Positions 1 to 12,312 of a stretch of 64,000 nucleotides of DNA are shown one piece after another (within the stretch, counting starts at the first letter, position 1; every line of letters starts with the position of its first letter). The notes beneath the pieces are model-generated. The model saw only the letters and a program-made list of their open reading frames with translations. It made no database searches and was not told the origin of the DNA. Made by a program: the position numbers and the translations under genes. Origin of the DNA: Gorsachius magnificus (lineage: Eukaryota > Chordata > Aves > Pelecaniformes > Ardeidae); assembly GCA_034008185.1 (NCBI GenBank), contig CM067109.1:34194885-34258884 (forward strand), read 5' to 3'.

Positions 1-2059
1 CCAATTGTCCATGCAGAGTTTCCAACTCATATGGGACGAGAAACTGTGCTTATAACTGCCTTTTGTGTGTTGTGCAAATATAACACAATCATACTAAATA
101 TTCCCTGCTTTTATTTACTTATGTCAAACAAAATCAATGGTGCATATTAAAGCCTAACACTGGCTTCAGATTTTAAATACATAATTTGTTTTAAAAATTG
201 TACATGATAGCTTCGTAATGGTAATTCAAAGTTTAACTGCCAATAAACATTTAAATTAGTTAAAAAGAATCACCTATGCTATTCCTGTTAATATCTCAAA
301 TACTAGAAATACTCAGTTTGTCAAATGAAACACTCATAGCTGGGGAGAACTCAAATTATCCTAAACAGAAATGCTCTCTTTCTGCAGGCTGATCTTGGTA
401 AAACTTCCAATGTGAGTCTGACAGCCTTCCTGCCAGTCTGTCTACCCAGATCTACAATCCTCAACTCTTTTGTTACAAATATGATAATTTGCCATGGAAG
501 TTGAGATTTCTAGGGCTTCCCAGATATTTAAAATTCTTTTTTCACTCAGAACTAGAAAAATAAACACTTTTCAAAATGTGTTTTCTTTGCATTCTGGGTA
601 CATGGATTATAAATTACAGAGAACACTGTTCAAGCTATTTATTCCATTTCTTTGCTGTATTTCTAATATTTAATAGGAACAGTATAGCACTCATATATGG
701 CTACTAGAATACTTAAAAGCTTTCACTGTAACCGAGTGGTGCTTTTTATGACTCTCCAAACCCCTTATTATTTCAAAGTCAGCCCTTTGATTTGTACCAG
801 AATCTCCACATATGGTCTCAGAATTGGCTTTGCGTCATTAAAGGTAAGAAGGAGCCTCAAAGCTGGAACACAACCTCTGAGCAAGGCAATTCCAAAGCTA
901 ATGCTCACTGGGAAGTAACTTCGCACAAGTTATATTTAAAAAGAGAAAGACTTGCAGCACAAAAACGAACTTGAAGTCTTGGTAAAGAAAGAGATAAATT
1001 CAATATGTTGCATTCAATATTGATACCTAATATTTTATAGATAAAAGAACACTAGCTGAACTAAGTCTTTTTCATGAGAGTCAAGGTGCTTGCTCTTGCT
1101 CATCTGTTCACTCATCCAAAATCAATTCAACAAAATTCTTTTTAAAAGTCTAGTCACATGTAGAATAAAGCTCTACCTTTATTCAGTTTGGAAAAAACAA
1201 AACGCAAGCACAGACTCCCCAGTGCCATTTTCACAATTTGCTTTCCAAACAGAAAAGAGACAAACAATTGTTGCTCCTGGTCCAGTATACATTTTTTAAC
1301 AAATAAATACCTTGTAAAGGTCATAGATGATTGATTTGCTGAAAGGATATCATAACATAACATAGATATGAATATCTGGGAATATGCAAAATTAATTTTA
1401 TTCAAGACATCGATGTTAAGCCTTCTGGTTATCAAAGAGAAGCATGCCAAATCCAGTATTCAAATAAGACTAGAACTCAAATGACAGCTTACAAGTCACA
1501 TGCTTATGAAGAAAACATTTGTTTTTAGGACATTTACCACTTTAGTGGCAAATATTAATTACTCTCCCCAACCCAAAACCCCTACACTAAGAACCCCGCG
1601 TCCCCTCGCAAAAGCAGGTACACCTGTGATACTGTATGTAATGTGGGTAACATAATACTTGTAGGGAATGATAGCAGGAAGAAATAAATCTCTTCTCAGT
1701 GAAGAAGTGGGGGTTAGGAGGAGGAGATAAGAACACAAATAATTATGTGTGCCTTGTGTAAAAAAAGACAGGGAACAAGAAAGGTAATGAGAAAAGAGCC
1801 AAAGTTGAACAAAAACAAAAGAATTCCCCAAAAGTTTGCTCCAAGCATACTGACAAAAATTAATTGCGTCAAACAGTCTAACAGTTACACACGTAGAAAA
1901 TGACAGAATTTGATTACCTTTCATACAGAATGAGTTAAAAAAGATTATTATCAATAACTTTTAATTACTTTGACTCCTGGGAATAATATCTATATTCTCA
2001 CACGTGATCGAAAGGACTAAGATAATAGTATGGCAGGTTAGAAAAAACATTATTCTTTA
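1..2059. other. AT-rich non-coding, probably PAM intron 6
   Basis: No exon or interspersed repeat recognised on either strand. Given that exon 6 is at 5927 and PAM runs leftwards, this is most simply the continuing intron. Confidence 0.6.
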
Positions 2060-2186
2060 TGTCGTGGTTTAACCCCGGCTGGCAGCTAAGCACCATGCAG
2101 CCGCTCGCTCACTCCCCCCACAATGGGACAGGGGAGAGAATCAGAAGAGTAAAAGTAAGAAAGCTCATGGGTTGAGATAAAGCCAG

Positions 2187-2192
2187 TTTAAT
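2187..2192 (-). promoter_or_regulatory. LTR polyadenylation signal ATTAAA
   Basis: ATTAAA on the minus strand within the context CCCTATTAAACTGGC. It lies at the same position in all three LTRs of the family here (44703-44708 and 63763-63768 on the plus strand). Being sense to PAM it could act as an intronic poly(A) site; whether it does is not known. Confidence 0.6.
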
Positions 2193-2370
2193 AGGGAAAG
2201 CAAAAGCCACGCACGCAAGCAAAGCAAAGCAAGGAATTCAGTCACCACTTCCCATGGGCAGGCAGGTGCCCAGCCATCCCCAGGGAAGCAGGGCTCCATC
2301 ACGCGTAATGGTTACTTGGGAAGACAGACGACATCACTCTGAATGTCCCCCCCTTCCTTCTTCTTCCCCC

Positions 2371-2396
2371 AGCTTATATACTGAGCATGACGTCAT
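2371..2396 (-). promoter_or_regulatory. LTR promoter core: CRE-like site and TATA box
   Basis: On the minus strand the 10-bp palindrome ATGACGTCAT (2387-2396) is followed a few bases later by TATATAAGCT (2371-2380). This is the expected U3 layout. The CRE core is a perfect TGACGTCA; the copy at 63319 keeps only TAACGTCA and no TATA, and the copy at 44288 has lost both. Confidence 0.6.
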
Positions 2397-2634
2397 ATGG
2401 TCTGGAACAGCCCTTTGGCCAGTTTGGGTCAGCTGTCCCGGCTGTGTCCCCTCCCAGCTTCTTGTGCACCTGGCAGAGCTGAGAGCTGAGAAGTCCTTGC
2501 CCAGTTTAAGCACTACCCAGCAACAACCAAAACATCAGTGTGTTACCAACATTCTTCTAGTACTAAATCCAAGACACAGCACTATGCCAGCTACTAGGAA
2601 GAAAATCAACGCTATCCTGGCTGAAACCAGGACA

Positions 2635-4837
2635 TTTATTATAGGGAGGGCAAGAATAACAAATTCTAAGGATTGGAAAAAAACCCCACATTTTTTAAAA
2701 TCAGATCTGAAGGCACTTATATGGAAGAATAAACCAAGAACAGTGTGACAACTGCACTGAATATCCATACACTCCAAACTGAAAGTTGACTGGGAGCCTT
2801 TATAGATCTAAAGATGGCTAGATTTACTTTTATCTGAATCTGAACACTGAACACCTACAAATATATAAAAAAAAGACAGACAGATTTCTGTCAACTTTTT
2901 ACTTGCTACATAACAGTATCTACTATCAACCATAACTCCAATGCAAAATAATTTTTGCTTTTTGCAATATAAAAAGTGAAAAAAAAAGTGAAAAAGTGAA
3001 AGTCAAATAGAGCCCCATTATTATTTTTCTAAGATGGCTCTTTCCATATTCCCCCCATATTTTTGTAGAATTTACTTTTGGTTTTCCAGCTTATTTTTTA
3101 ATTATATGTATTTTAGACAAGATATAATAAGCTTTATTTTGATATCTGAGCATAAAGCGCTTATCTAAATATGAATACTTAGCTCTGGATTATAGCTAAG
3201 GAGGGAGGGAAAGCATAATTAGTTTAATAATTGGTTAATGAAATGAAGAAATATCCTTTTTACAAATAGTGGAAAATGAGAGTAGATAAATTTTAACTAT
3301 GCCATATTTCCCCCCAAATTGACAGGGAGTAGAATTGGGTGCTAATACACAAATAATTACTGCCTCAATCCAAATACTTTATATTTGCAATTACTTGTAA
3401 GTCAGAAAATTAAACTCTCAACAGTGCTTCTGAATCTTTGATGGGCTACTGAAAGCATAACGATGTAACTGAGTATATTTCACCATTTGCCCTCTATTCT
3501 GAGTTGCAGCAACTGCATGTGCTTACACACATACTGTTATTACTATACTCTTATAATTTGACAAGCTACAGTTATCAACAGATATCTCATTCATATAAAA
3601 AAAACTTCTTTTAGGTCATTCCTGAAGTTTAAATATACCTGTAAAACTAGTCAAAGGTTACATACTGGATATCCTTGAATAACACAATCAAGGTTTAGGA
3701 CATTCAAATTATTAGGAGATTTAAACTATGTTTTTCTCTACTGGAATTTTCACAGGCAGACCTCATTAAAAACATGTTTTCTTACAAAAATGGCAGAAAG
3801 GGTAGATTGTTTTTCCCTTTAAAAATAAGACATCAGGCTGCCAAGTAAAAGGTATTGAAATAAAACAGAGGGCATTCTGCCATACTCTTTAACTGCTGAA
3901 ACAGTACATGAGACTAGAATCATCTCCTAAATTACAGTCCTACCAGTAGACACTTCTTAAACTTTCATAATTTTGCAGACTTGTATCTATGACATTGTTT
4001 ATTCTAAGTCCTGCACAGGTATTCTAGGCAAAAAATAACGAAGCCCCCTGCAGGGGGGGTGCAGGTGTAAAATTAAGTTTTAATTTCAGGTGCTAACTTA
4101 TTTAACTATAGTGTCTTTAAGTGGGCAATGGGGGTTTTTTTTGAGTAGAATCTTTGACTAACACGTTAATTTACTAATAAAAATTTCTGAACACATGCTC
4201 AACTAATGTGCAATGGAGGTTACGGATCTCATTTGTTTCTTTTTTTTTTTTTTTTAATAACTGCATACACATAAATTATACTTAAGAGTGCAAACGAACA
4301 GTGAGAACTCTCACTGTCCCCAAGCAATAATGAAGAGCAGGCTCTCAACTAATATGCTCTCATTAGAGGTTTCTAACTTTAATTATTCCTGATTTTAGCA
4401 GGCAAAGAATCTCATGGGCTATACAGGTCCATCTGAACTGTCTCATGAAAATCAATTCTTTCAACTTCAGTTGTGAATATTTGCATATGTGCTCCACTTA
4501 AACAGGGCTGGCACACTCAGTTTATTCTTCTTCCCCCTCCTCCTTTGTTAGCATTACTGCCATTATGCTACACCTTATCTTCATGTCATGATAGAAACCA
4601 TACCTTCAACTTAAGACAGCACTGCTGAAAAATATAGATGAGTATTGCCCAAACCTTACCAGAGGTGTACAGAAGAGGGGCTGCATGGCATGGGAACCTG
4701 CCAACTACATGGTAACTTCTTTGTTCAAAACCAAGTACAGCCTGGGGATCATTTACCATCGCACCACAGAAGGATTCAGAGGCCAGGAGCATAGCTCAAA
4801 TATCGAGCTATTTCATTAATCCAGGCTTATAATGTAT
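2635..4837. other. AT-rich non-coding, presumed intron
   Basis: No exon recognised. It contains a 14-bp GC palindrome CCCCCTGCAGGGGG (4044-4057) and a T-run near 4241-4255. Confidence 0.6.
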
Positions 4838-5857
4838 GGGCTGGATGAGCAAACGGTTGAGGTGGATCTAAAACTGGCTGAATGGTTGGGCCCAGAGAGT
4901 GGTGATCAGTCATGCAAAGTCTAGTTGGAGGACAGCAACTAGCAGTGTAACCCAGGGTTCAATATTAGGTGCAGTTCTGTTCAACATCTTCATTAATGAG
5001 CTATATGAAGGGGCAGAATGCACTCTCAGCAAGTTTACTGATGACACCAAACCGGGAGGAGGGGCTGATAGGCCAGAGAGTCATGCTGCCATCCAGAGGA
5101 ACCTCAAGAGGCTGGAGAAATGGGCTGACAGAAACCTCATGAAATTCAACAAGGGGAAGGAAGTGCAAAGTCCTGCACCTGGGGAGGAACAACTCCAGCC
5201 ACCAGTACATCCTGGGGGACACCCAGCTCGAAAGCAGCTTGGCAGACAAGGCCTTGGGGGGGTCCTCACAGACAGCAAATTGAACATGAGCCAGCCACGT
5301 GCCCTTGCTGCAAAGAAGGCTAATGGTATTCTCGGCTGCATTAGACAAAGTATTGTCAGCAGGCAAAGGGAGGTGATCCTTCCCCTCTACTCAGCACTGG
5401 TGAGGCCACACCTGGAGTACTGTGGCCAATGCTGGGCTTCCCATACAAGAGAGACACGGACATACTGGAGAGAGTTCAAGGAAGGGCCACAAAGATGATG
5501 AAAGGACTGGAATTCTCTGAGAAAAGGCTGAAAGAGATGGGACTGTTCAGCCTGGAGAAGAGAAGGATTTGGGGGGGATCTTATCCACGTACAAAAATAC
5601 CTGAAGGGAGGCTGCAAAGAGGGCGGAGCCAGGCTCTTTTCAATGGTGCCCAGTGACAGGACCAAAGGCGATGGGCACAAACTGAAACTGAACATCAGGA
5701 AACACTTCACTGTGAAGGTGACCAAGTGCTGGCACAGGTTGCCCAGAGAGGTTGTGGACTCTTCATCCTTGGAGATAATCAAAAGCCACCTGGACATGGT
5801 CCTGGGCAACTGGCTCTAAGTGGCACTGCTTGAGCAGGGGGAATGGACCAGATGTAA
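4838..5857 (+). mobile_element. CR1 LINE fragment, missing both ends
   Basis: Plus-strand CR1 ORF2 segment, antisense to PAM. The frame at 4899-5498 shows reverse-transcriptase palm motifs QGSILGAVLFNIFINEL and FTDDTK (family FADDTK), then a frameshifted stretch (KGKEVQSPAPGE), then SKLNMSQ and the conserved [17 protein letters not shown]. After 5498 the frame is broken, though nucleotide homology continues through the typical C-terminal region. The copy stops abruptly at about 5857 in GAATGGACCAGATG, before the conserved CR1 3' tail and its ATTCTATG repeats. Inactive. Subfamily not assigned. Confidence 0.9.
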
Positions 5858-5926
5858 TATGATAACGTAAATATCTTTGATGCTGTTGTTGATATAACTT
5901 GCAGAACAAATTTCCAAAATACGTAC

Positions 5927-6010
5927 CTCTAAATGCACTAATATCCCCATAATGTACCTGGAGCACAAAAAATCTGCCACCTGTTTCTCCTCCAACTCTG
6001 AATCCAACAC
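5927..6010 (-). CDS. PAM: PAM coding exon 6: third CuH histidine; last exon in window
   Basis: 84 bp, acceptor CTCTTAG|GT and donor AGAG|GTACGT. It reads VGFRVGGETGGRFFVLQVHY then GDISAFR, with one base left over, aligning to mammalian VGFRVGGETGSKYFVLQVHYGDISAFR. The His in QVHYG corresponds to His172, the third ligand of the CuH copper site, so the first copper site is complete across exons 4 and 6. A plus-strand CR1 fragment ends 69 bp past the donor side of this exon. The next exon (family sequence DNNKDCSGV...) was not found to the left and is presumably outside the window. Confidence 0.96.
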
Positions 6011-7695
6011 CTAAGAGAAGAAAAACGCACTGTTTTCAGAAACAATAAAATATAAGATGGTTCACTACTGCTGACCACATCTAAAAATACAGATCAATGT
6101 AATGGCTTAGAGTGCAGGGGTAGAAAATTTCACTGAGACACCAAGAAAACATTGTCCTGAAAACTGGGAAAACCACCATCACAACACATGTTTCCAAACA
6201 GACTAAGAAGCTAGGACCATAACTTAGTTATTCATGAACTTAGGCAAGGTATTTTCTCAATCCAAGAATACAAATACAGATTTGAGATAGATGTATATAC
6301 ACACACAAATTAAAAAAAAAAACACTTTGCCATCCTCGTAGGATTCGGTAGAACTTTCATTTCTGACACAACGTGTGAATAACACAAACTGACTGACACT
6401 GAGAATGAAAGGATAAAAAGTTCTCCAGTAAAATATTTTGTGATGTAAATCAATCTTGTGTGCAGAAAAAGTCTTGTGGAAATTATGAAGCTATGTTATT
6501 TGTTGATAGAAATAAGCACAGGCACAAAAGAAAATGGAAGAATTTAAAATAATTTGAAATAATGGAATTGCAAAATATCACCATCACCAAAAGGGATTTC
6601 TCTAAACCGATTCTACAAACAGTCTTCAAAAGAAGCAGAGAAAGCAATTTCTTCATATTTGGCCAGTGAATTCCACTACATTAAACACCGACCACAGCCA
6701 TGCCTACTTATAAAAATGGGACCGTAGCCCCTCTGTGCACAAATGTAATAGCATTGTGACCACCCCTCCCCCCACCCCCTTGTATTTATGGACAGCTTAG
6801 AGACAAGAAAATTATTACTAGCTGGAGTTTAACAGCAAAGCCAATACCAGGCTTCCATAGAATCCTCCAAGCAACATTTTTTTTAACTTGACATTCTGAT
6901 AACCAAATCAAATAACATTCAAGCTGATAAGTGTATAAAGGGATTATTAAAAATAAGCCTTTTCATGATACTGTGCATTGCTCCCAGTTTTGAAAAAAGG
7001 CAGTATAAGATAAAAGAAAAAATTTTTAGAATTCAAGATATTCTCAGACTGAGGATATATGAATAGTAGGTATTTCTAAGACCCTTAGTAGTTATTAGAA
7101 AGAACCATTTCTCCCTGTCTTCCAGGCATATCACTCCAAGTAGCTTTAAAAATGTTGACTGAATTCAGCAAACTCATCTATCATACAAAAAAATGGGCAT
7201 ATAAACATGTTGCTCAACCACATCAAAGCATCAAGAAATGAAAAGCACATAAATTTGTCAAGTATATTTAAGAGACAAAAAATTCTACGTTTAGATTGAA
7301 CTTGTTTGTACTTTCTCAAACACAAAAAAATATTTTAATACAATTTGTGTGGTACTGAAAGATATATAAATAGTACCCTTCCAATAACATATAGTAGGAA
7401 ATGCAAGATTAATGCTATACAAAAATAAAGTATTATGACTGTTATCTCTCCCTTAGCCTTTTTTCCCCTCTACTGAAACTCATAATGTTATAGTAAACAG
7501 GATGACAAAAAACCCCATGTATAGTAGCTCACATAATATATTCATAGTTTATGAGTTTGTTGTTTATAAAGCTTCCATCAACTAGACATAGTCAAAATAG
7601 TATAGGAGGTTCCTAGATATGCCAGGTGCTTACTTCTACATCCCATTCTCTCCCTTGCCCCTGTACACAAGAACTTCACATTAAAGGCACAATAC
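6011..7695 (-). other. PAM intron 5, about 1.7 kb
   Basis: AT-rich with no repeat recognised apart from short A-runs and a short CA tract near 6297. Confidence 0.8.
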
Positions 7696-7781
7696 CTTTG
7701 GGCAGCCTGGTGGGTGGAGCATTTCTTGCCCAAGCATACAAAATGTTAGATTTGTCTTTGCATGTTCCTTCATCACAGTCC
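7696..7781 (-). CDS. PAM: PAM coding exon 5
   Basis: 86 bp, acceptor ATTTTAG|G and donor CAAAG|GTATTG. The single leading G completes the Trp codon (TG|G) from the previous exon. The peptide is DCDEGTCKDKSNILYAWARN then APPTRLPK, with a trailing G of a Gly codon, aligning to mammalian FCDEGTCTDKANILYAWARNAPPTRLPKG. The two cysteines of CDEGTC correspond to Cys126 and Cys131, which pair with Cys81 and Cys114 in the PHM fold; all four are present in this window. Confidence 0.96.
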
Positions 7782-9054
7782 CTAAAATATGAGGAAAGAA
7801 AACAAAATGGAATATAACTTTTTAACTTTGAAATAAGAAAAGGGCAGGTGAATTACATGCAAAACCACTGATTTTAAGAGCTATGAAGATGTTTTCGGAT
7901 GTGTTTTGATGAAACATGGTTTCTTTAACACAGACTGCTTTCCTGCATATCATTAGATCCTCCATCTTCTGGGGTTTTTTCCCCCTTCTGCCTTAAGATA
8001 GCGTTAGGCAAACAGGGTCAAAACCATAGATAGTTCTGATAGTCCCTGTCAAGTGATGAAAAAAAATAAAGGAACCTTTTGTGAGAATGAATCATATGAA
8101 AATTTCTATCACCATTAGCTCAAGTGCCACAAAACGGTTATGGCAGACACATTTACACAGAGGGAAAGGACTTGTATGCAAAGCAGAAAAAAAACCCCAC
8201 AAGACATTAAAGCTTTAAGTCAAAATTTATATTTAAAATTAATTTAAAAATCATTGACAAAAAATGGTGACAGGAAGCTGTATATGAACCACCTGGTAGG
8301 AGGCACTTGTGCTCCTCCCCGTACTTAATGGAAGCTCACTATTTCAAGCTAATTTTTATTCCACTGCACAATTTCTTGTTTTTCATAAACAGAAAAATCA
8401 TACGCCCACATAAAAAATAAAAACTAAGAAAAAAAAGAAAAAAAGAAGTGATTGCCAAGTTACAGAACACAGAGAGGTCAAAAATACTGTAACTGAGGGA
8501 TCTAGAGTTGTCCCTAGCCTCTGCAGCTAACACCTTGCAGGTGACAGGCTGGAGTTCGATAGACTCCCAAGGACTGTTAAGCGCAAGATACCTTGACTCT
8601 GCAAGAACTAGTAAGTTCAGGGCACAGATACTACCAAATCTGTAAAAGGCTAGACACAGTTGTATGGGCAGCACAATGTAGCTGGACTACATCCTGGAGG
8701 GTGCTGACTGCTACATGTGGGTGTAGACTACAGGATGATATACACAGATAAACAAGGCACACTGAGGGGCTTTCCAACCCACCTAGAAGCTACTTCTTCT
8801 CAATCCTCTGTTAGGGAAAAGGGTTATTTACAGAGTGTGTATTTCTACCTTCGTCAGTGACAAAGCATCACAGCACTGAGCACAGAGTGTAGAAGTCATT
8901 CCACAGGTGCAGCATACACAGGTATGACTTTTAGAAAGCCTCAACCTGAAACTAATTCAGACTACATCAACTGATCCAAGCCAGATGTAATGAAGGTTGA
9001 TACCTATGCCAAGGTTTCCATGCAAAACAAAACGGTCCAGCCCCTTCTCTGTTT

Positions 9055-9103
9055 ATTATTAATATAATTAATAATGTTTATTATTATTTATTATTACTAA
9101 CTG
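9055..9103. repeat. TTA/TAA-rich simple repeat
   Basis: Imperfect runs of TTATTA and AATAAT over about 50 bp. Confidence 0.6.
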
Positions 9104-12100
9104 AGACCTGGGAAAAGGTTTATGCACATAAAGCACGGTTTCAGACACCTTAAATACTGGTGAAAATAGTCTCACACAGTGTGAGGTAGAATATAAAAGC
9201 ACAAAAGACCAGGACTTTTAGTGTATGCGTGCTCAGTGATGTTTCTGTTGAGGATGGCTGAGCCATATGTGCCACCACTCAGAACAAACAACAATGATGC
9301 TTTCCAGGCTGCTCTCCCAGTTCTTCCTGGTGCATAGGGAAAACCACCTCAGTGGGACGTTATGTGTTTCTGTGATCCCATACAGCCTTGCTGCAATGTA
9401 GCTGCTGTGTTTTCTTCTGACAGAAAGCATTGCCGTAATCATCAGACCACCAAGAGAAAAGGGAACATGTCACTTCTTCCTATCCATTAATTTTGCTCAT
9501 AACACATATTTCTGGACCCGCACAACTACTAGCTTGGTCATATTCACCTTCAAATACGATCCAAATGGACAAGCAAAACTTATTTCAAGATAAATTAAAT
9601 ATTTCAAGACTAATGATTCATACAGCTGCAGGTAAAAACTGCACAGCTCTCAGTTGCTACAATCTGAAAAAACCAAAAATACTTCAGGGATCTAACCAGG
9701 TATTGAACTGAACCATTTGGAAATGTGTTCAAGAGGTTGGTTAGGAGGAAAAACAGCAGAAACCAAAAGCACAGTTGCAACTTCACCACCACACTCTGGG
9801 CCAGCTACCCTTCGTTTATACCACAGTGGTTTTTAGGACCACATTAGCCTGGTAAAAAAATACTACATAGGCTGTTCCAAACTTTCCTCTTGAGACACTG
9901 CCTGATGGAGGGGGGAAGACTGTAGGAGAGAAAGATAAAATACACCAATTGCTCTTTCATTATGTTTAAAAATGGTCAACCCTCTCATTTATCCATCAAT
10001 ACTGATCTTGAAACATCAAGTTTTTAGAAAAAAACAAACCCAGAGGAGATTACAAAGAAGAGTTAAGAAAACTGATGAACAGATTTAAAAGCAGGAAGCT
10101 AGGTAAAAAGTATAAATTCACAAACAAAAAATTTTAACCAATCACTGAATTTCACAGCTTCTTTACATGAAGAAAATTATGAGATCCTGAACAGAATAAG
10201 TAGCACCGAATACCTTAAAAATGGACTATAACTGCATTCTATACAGTATTGTACTAACAAGTAATGTTGACTGTGGTCAGAATTTGGGGGGAGGGACTAG
10301 GGTAAGGCATGGAAATAGAGCTTACTGACTGCTTCTCAGGTCTTTGTTTTTTGCAAACTCTCCTGGACTTTCCAAATGAATTCTCCTCAATTCCGGGTAA
10401 GCTCAGGAGCTGGGTTTTTTAATCGCACTGGGTTTTTGACTGATTACCTAGACTGAAAGCAAAATACTTCACTATGCCAGCACGACCAGTATTTGGCCAT
10501 CCTTTTAGGATATTTGCACTGTTTAGGAAAACAAACAACTTTTCAATGTCTTTCTATATTATACTCTACTTCTTGATTCTAACCAAGAGTTGTAAGAAAG
10601 GTAACTGAGGTGACTGAGTAAGAAAAATGATTATTTTTACTTCTTGAGGTGGTGAGGAACATTCTAAGGCAGTGATGATGGTAAGAAACTACACTCAGAA
10701 ATATAAATCTTTATACTGTTCCCACTCTACCCTAAGCAGTGAAATACAAGTATTTCACTGAACCAGTCTTGACATCTTTTGCAACCTTTACTGAATTGAT
10801 GTCAAAAGCTTCCAAAACCATGCTCTCCTGACAACAGAAAGAGCTAGTCTAAAAGAGGAATTACTGGGTAATGATCTATGACCTGTACTTATGCATTTGT
10901 TTAGATTAGATAATTATTTAAAGTTGTCCTACCTGATCTCTAAATAAAGGCTATGTTTATGAATTATGTCATTCATGGGAGCTCACTGCAGTTAGGTTTG
11001 ATGCAGCACAAGACTTGTCTTGCCAGGAGACTCAGCAGTTCTGAATAATTCAACATTTTCTTTTAAATCATTTAAATGTATTCTTGATTATCTATGGAGA
11101 ATCTGAACTTTTGATTAATCGGCTCAGGCATGCTACTCCTATTTCAGGACAGTTTATCAGCTCAAGCAAAACTTCTTGTCATAGCAGCTGAACTGTTTTA
11201 AGGGCCCACTATGATCAACAAACAGAAGCAACTACACCTTTTTCTGGTGCACGGAGCAAAACCTGAGCAAATGAGTCCTGGGAGCCTACTTTGTTTCTGT
11301 GGAAAGGCCTGGGTATTTCAAGAAGGGAGAAATACCTGTGCACCCCTTTAGCATTTGTTCAGATAAAGAGTCTACCATACTGCAGTGAACGTGTCCGAGT
11401 GCAACGCCAACACAGGTCCCACGCCGTTAGACGGCCTTTCAGAAGGCAAGGGCATTTGTATTAATAGCACCAAATCACAAGAAAAGCCAACAGGCCAGAG
11501 TCACAGATTTTGGCTCAGTGCTGCTATGGCCACAGGGAAGCTAACCCCAATAGTTATTTGGATGCTGTATCTTCCCCTCTCCCATTCCTCCACAATCAAA
11601 ACTGGCCTGAATAAAACTTCCTGCCTCAGTGGAATGAATTTTGTCCTTGCATTCTGAATGCTCCTAAAGGTCTATTTTTCCATAATACACCTGGTCCACA
11701 TCATGATGGTATAAAAAACACCTCTGGACTCGATATATTTTAATGTTTTCACAACTGATTACAAACCATCTGACTAATGTTGCCCAGAATTTTGATAAAC
11801 TACAATAAAGCAAACAAATCAGTGTGGTATGCCTTAATTTAATAAAAACTGACTATGTAAAAATGTTGACATGTAAACAGTAAGGGAAGGATCCTTGCTA
11901 AACAAGTCTTATAGTGGTGTGTCCTCAAATGTCAGTTCGCAACCAACCATTCTTTCCCCTAGTAGATGGAAGAACAAGTGAAGTCATCTTTCAAGTAACG
12001 AAAAGAATAACAAATAACAAAACAAAATGAAAAATAACAAAGATGTCTTATTAATATACAGTCATCAGAATTACTTTAATAAAATCGGTTCTAGCGGTTG

Positions 12101-12235
12101 GAAGCCTCTAGTGAATTTAAACTAGCAGGAAAACACTTGTTTTTAAATTATACATACTCTCTGCAATGAATTAAAAAAATGTGCAACAGGTTCTACACAT
12201 CTGAACATTTAAATGAACATTTCATAGACATTTGT

Positions 12236-12312
12236 AGATATACACACATAGATGTATACACACACACGTGTATGTCTATACACATACATACTACATTAAC
12301 TAAATACACACA
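12236..12312. repeat. CA/TA microsatellite, imperfect
   Basis: Alternating ACAC and TATA stretches interrupted by GTGT, roughly 75 bp, in PAM intron 4. Confidence 0.6.

Larger units (their letters stand above)
2060..2634 (-). mobile_element. Solo LTR of an avian endogenous retrovirus, minus orientation
   Basis: About 575 bp bounded by TG and CA. On the minus strand it starts TGTCCTGGTTTCAGCC and ends GGTTAAACCACGACA, the same termini as the LTR at 63319. It is flanked on both sides by TTTA (2056-2059 and 2635-2638), a 4-bp target-site duplication; the match is 5 bp if a terminal T is counted. The minus strand shows a TATA motif (TATATAAGCT), a full CRE-like TGACGTCA, and the polyadenylation signal ATTAAA, in LTR order. 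No internal retroviral genes adjoin, so it is a solo LTR left by recombination. It lies in the presumed PAM intron in the same orientation as the gene. Confidence 0.85.

Noticed and set aside
5001..5809. Minus-strand frames over the CR1 at 4838
   Set aside because: They are antisense readings of the CR1 reverse-transcriptase region, not genes.
1..5926. Search for the next PAM exon (family sequence DNNKDCSGVSLHLTR)
   Set aside because: No segment on the minus strand gives this peptide with splice sites. The exon is presumably left of the window.
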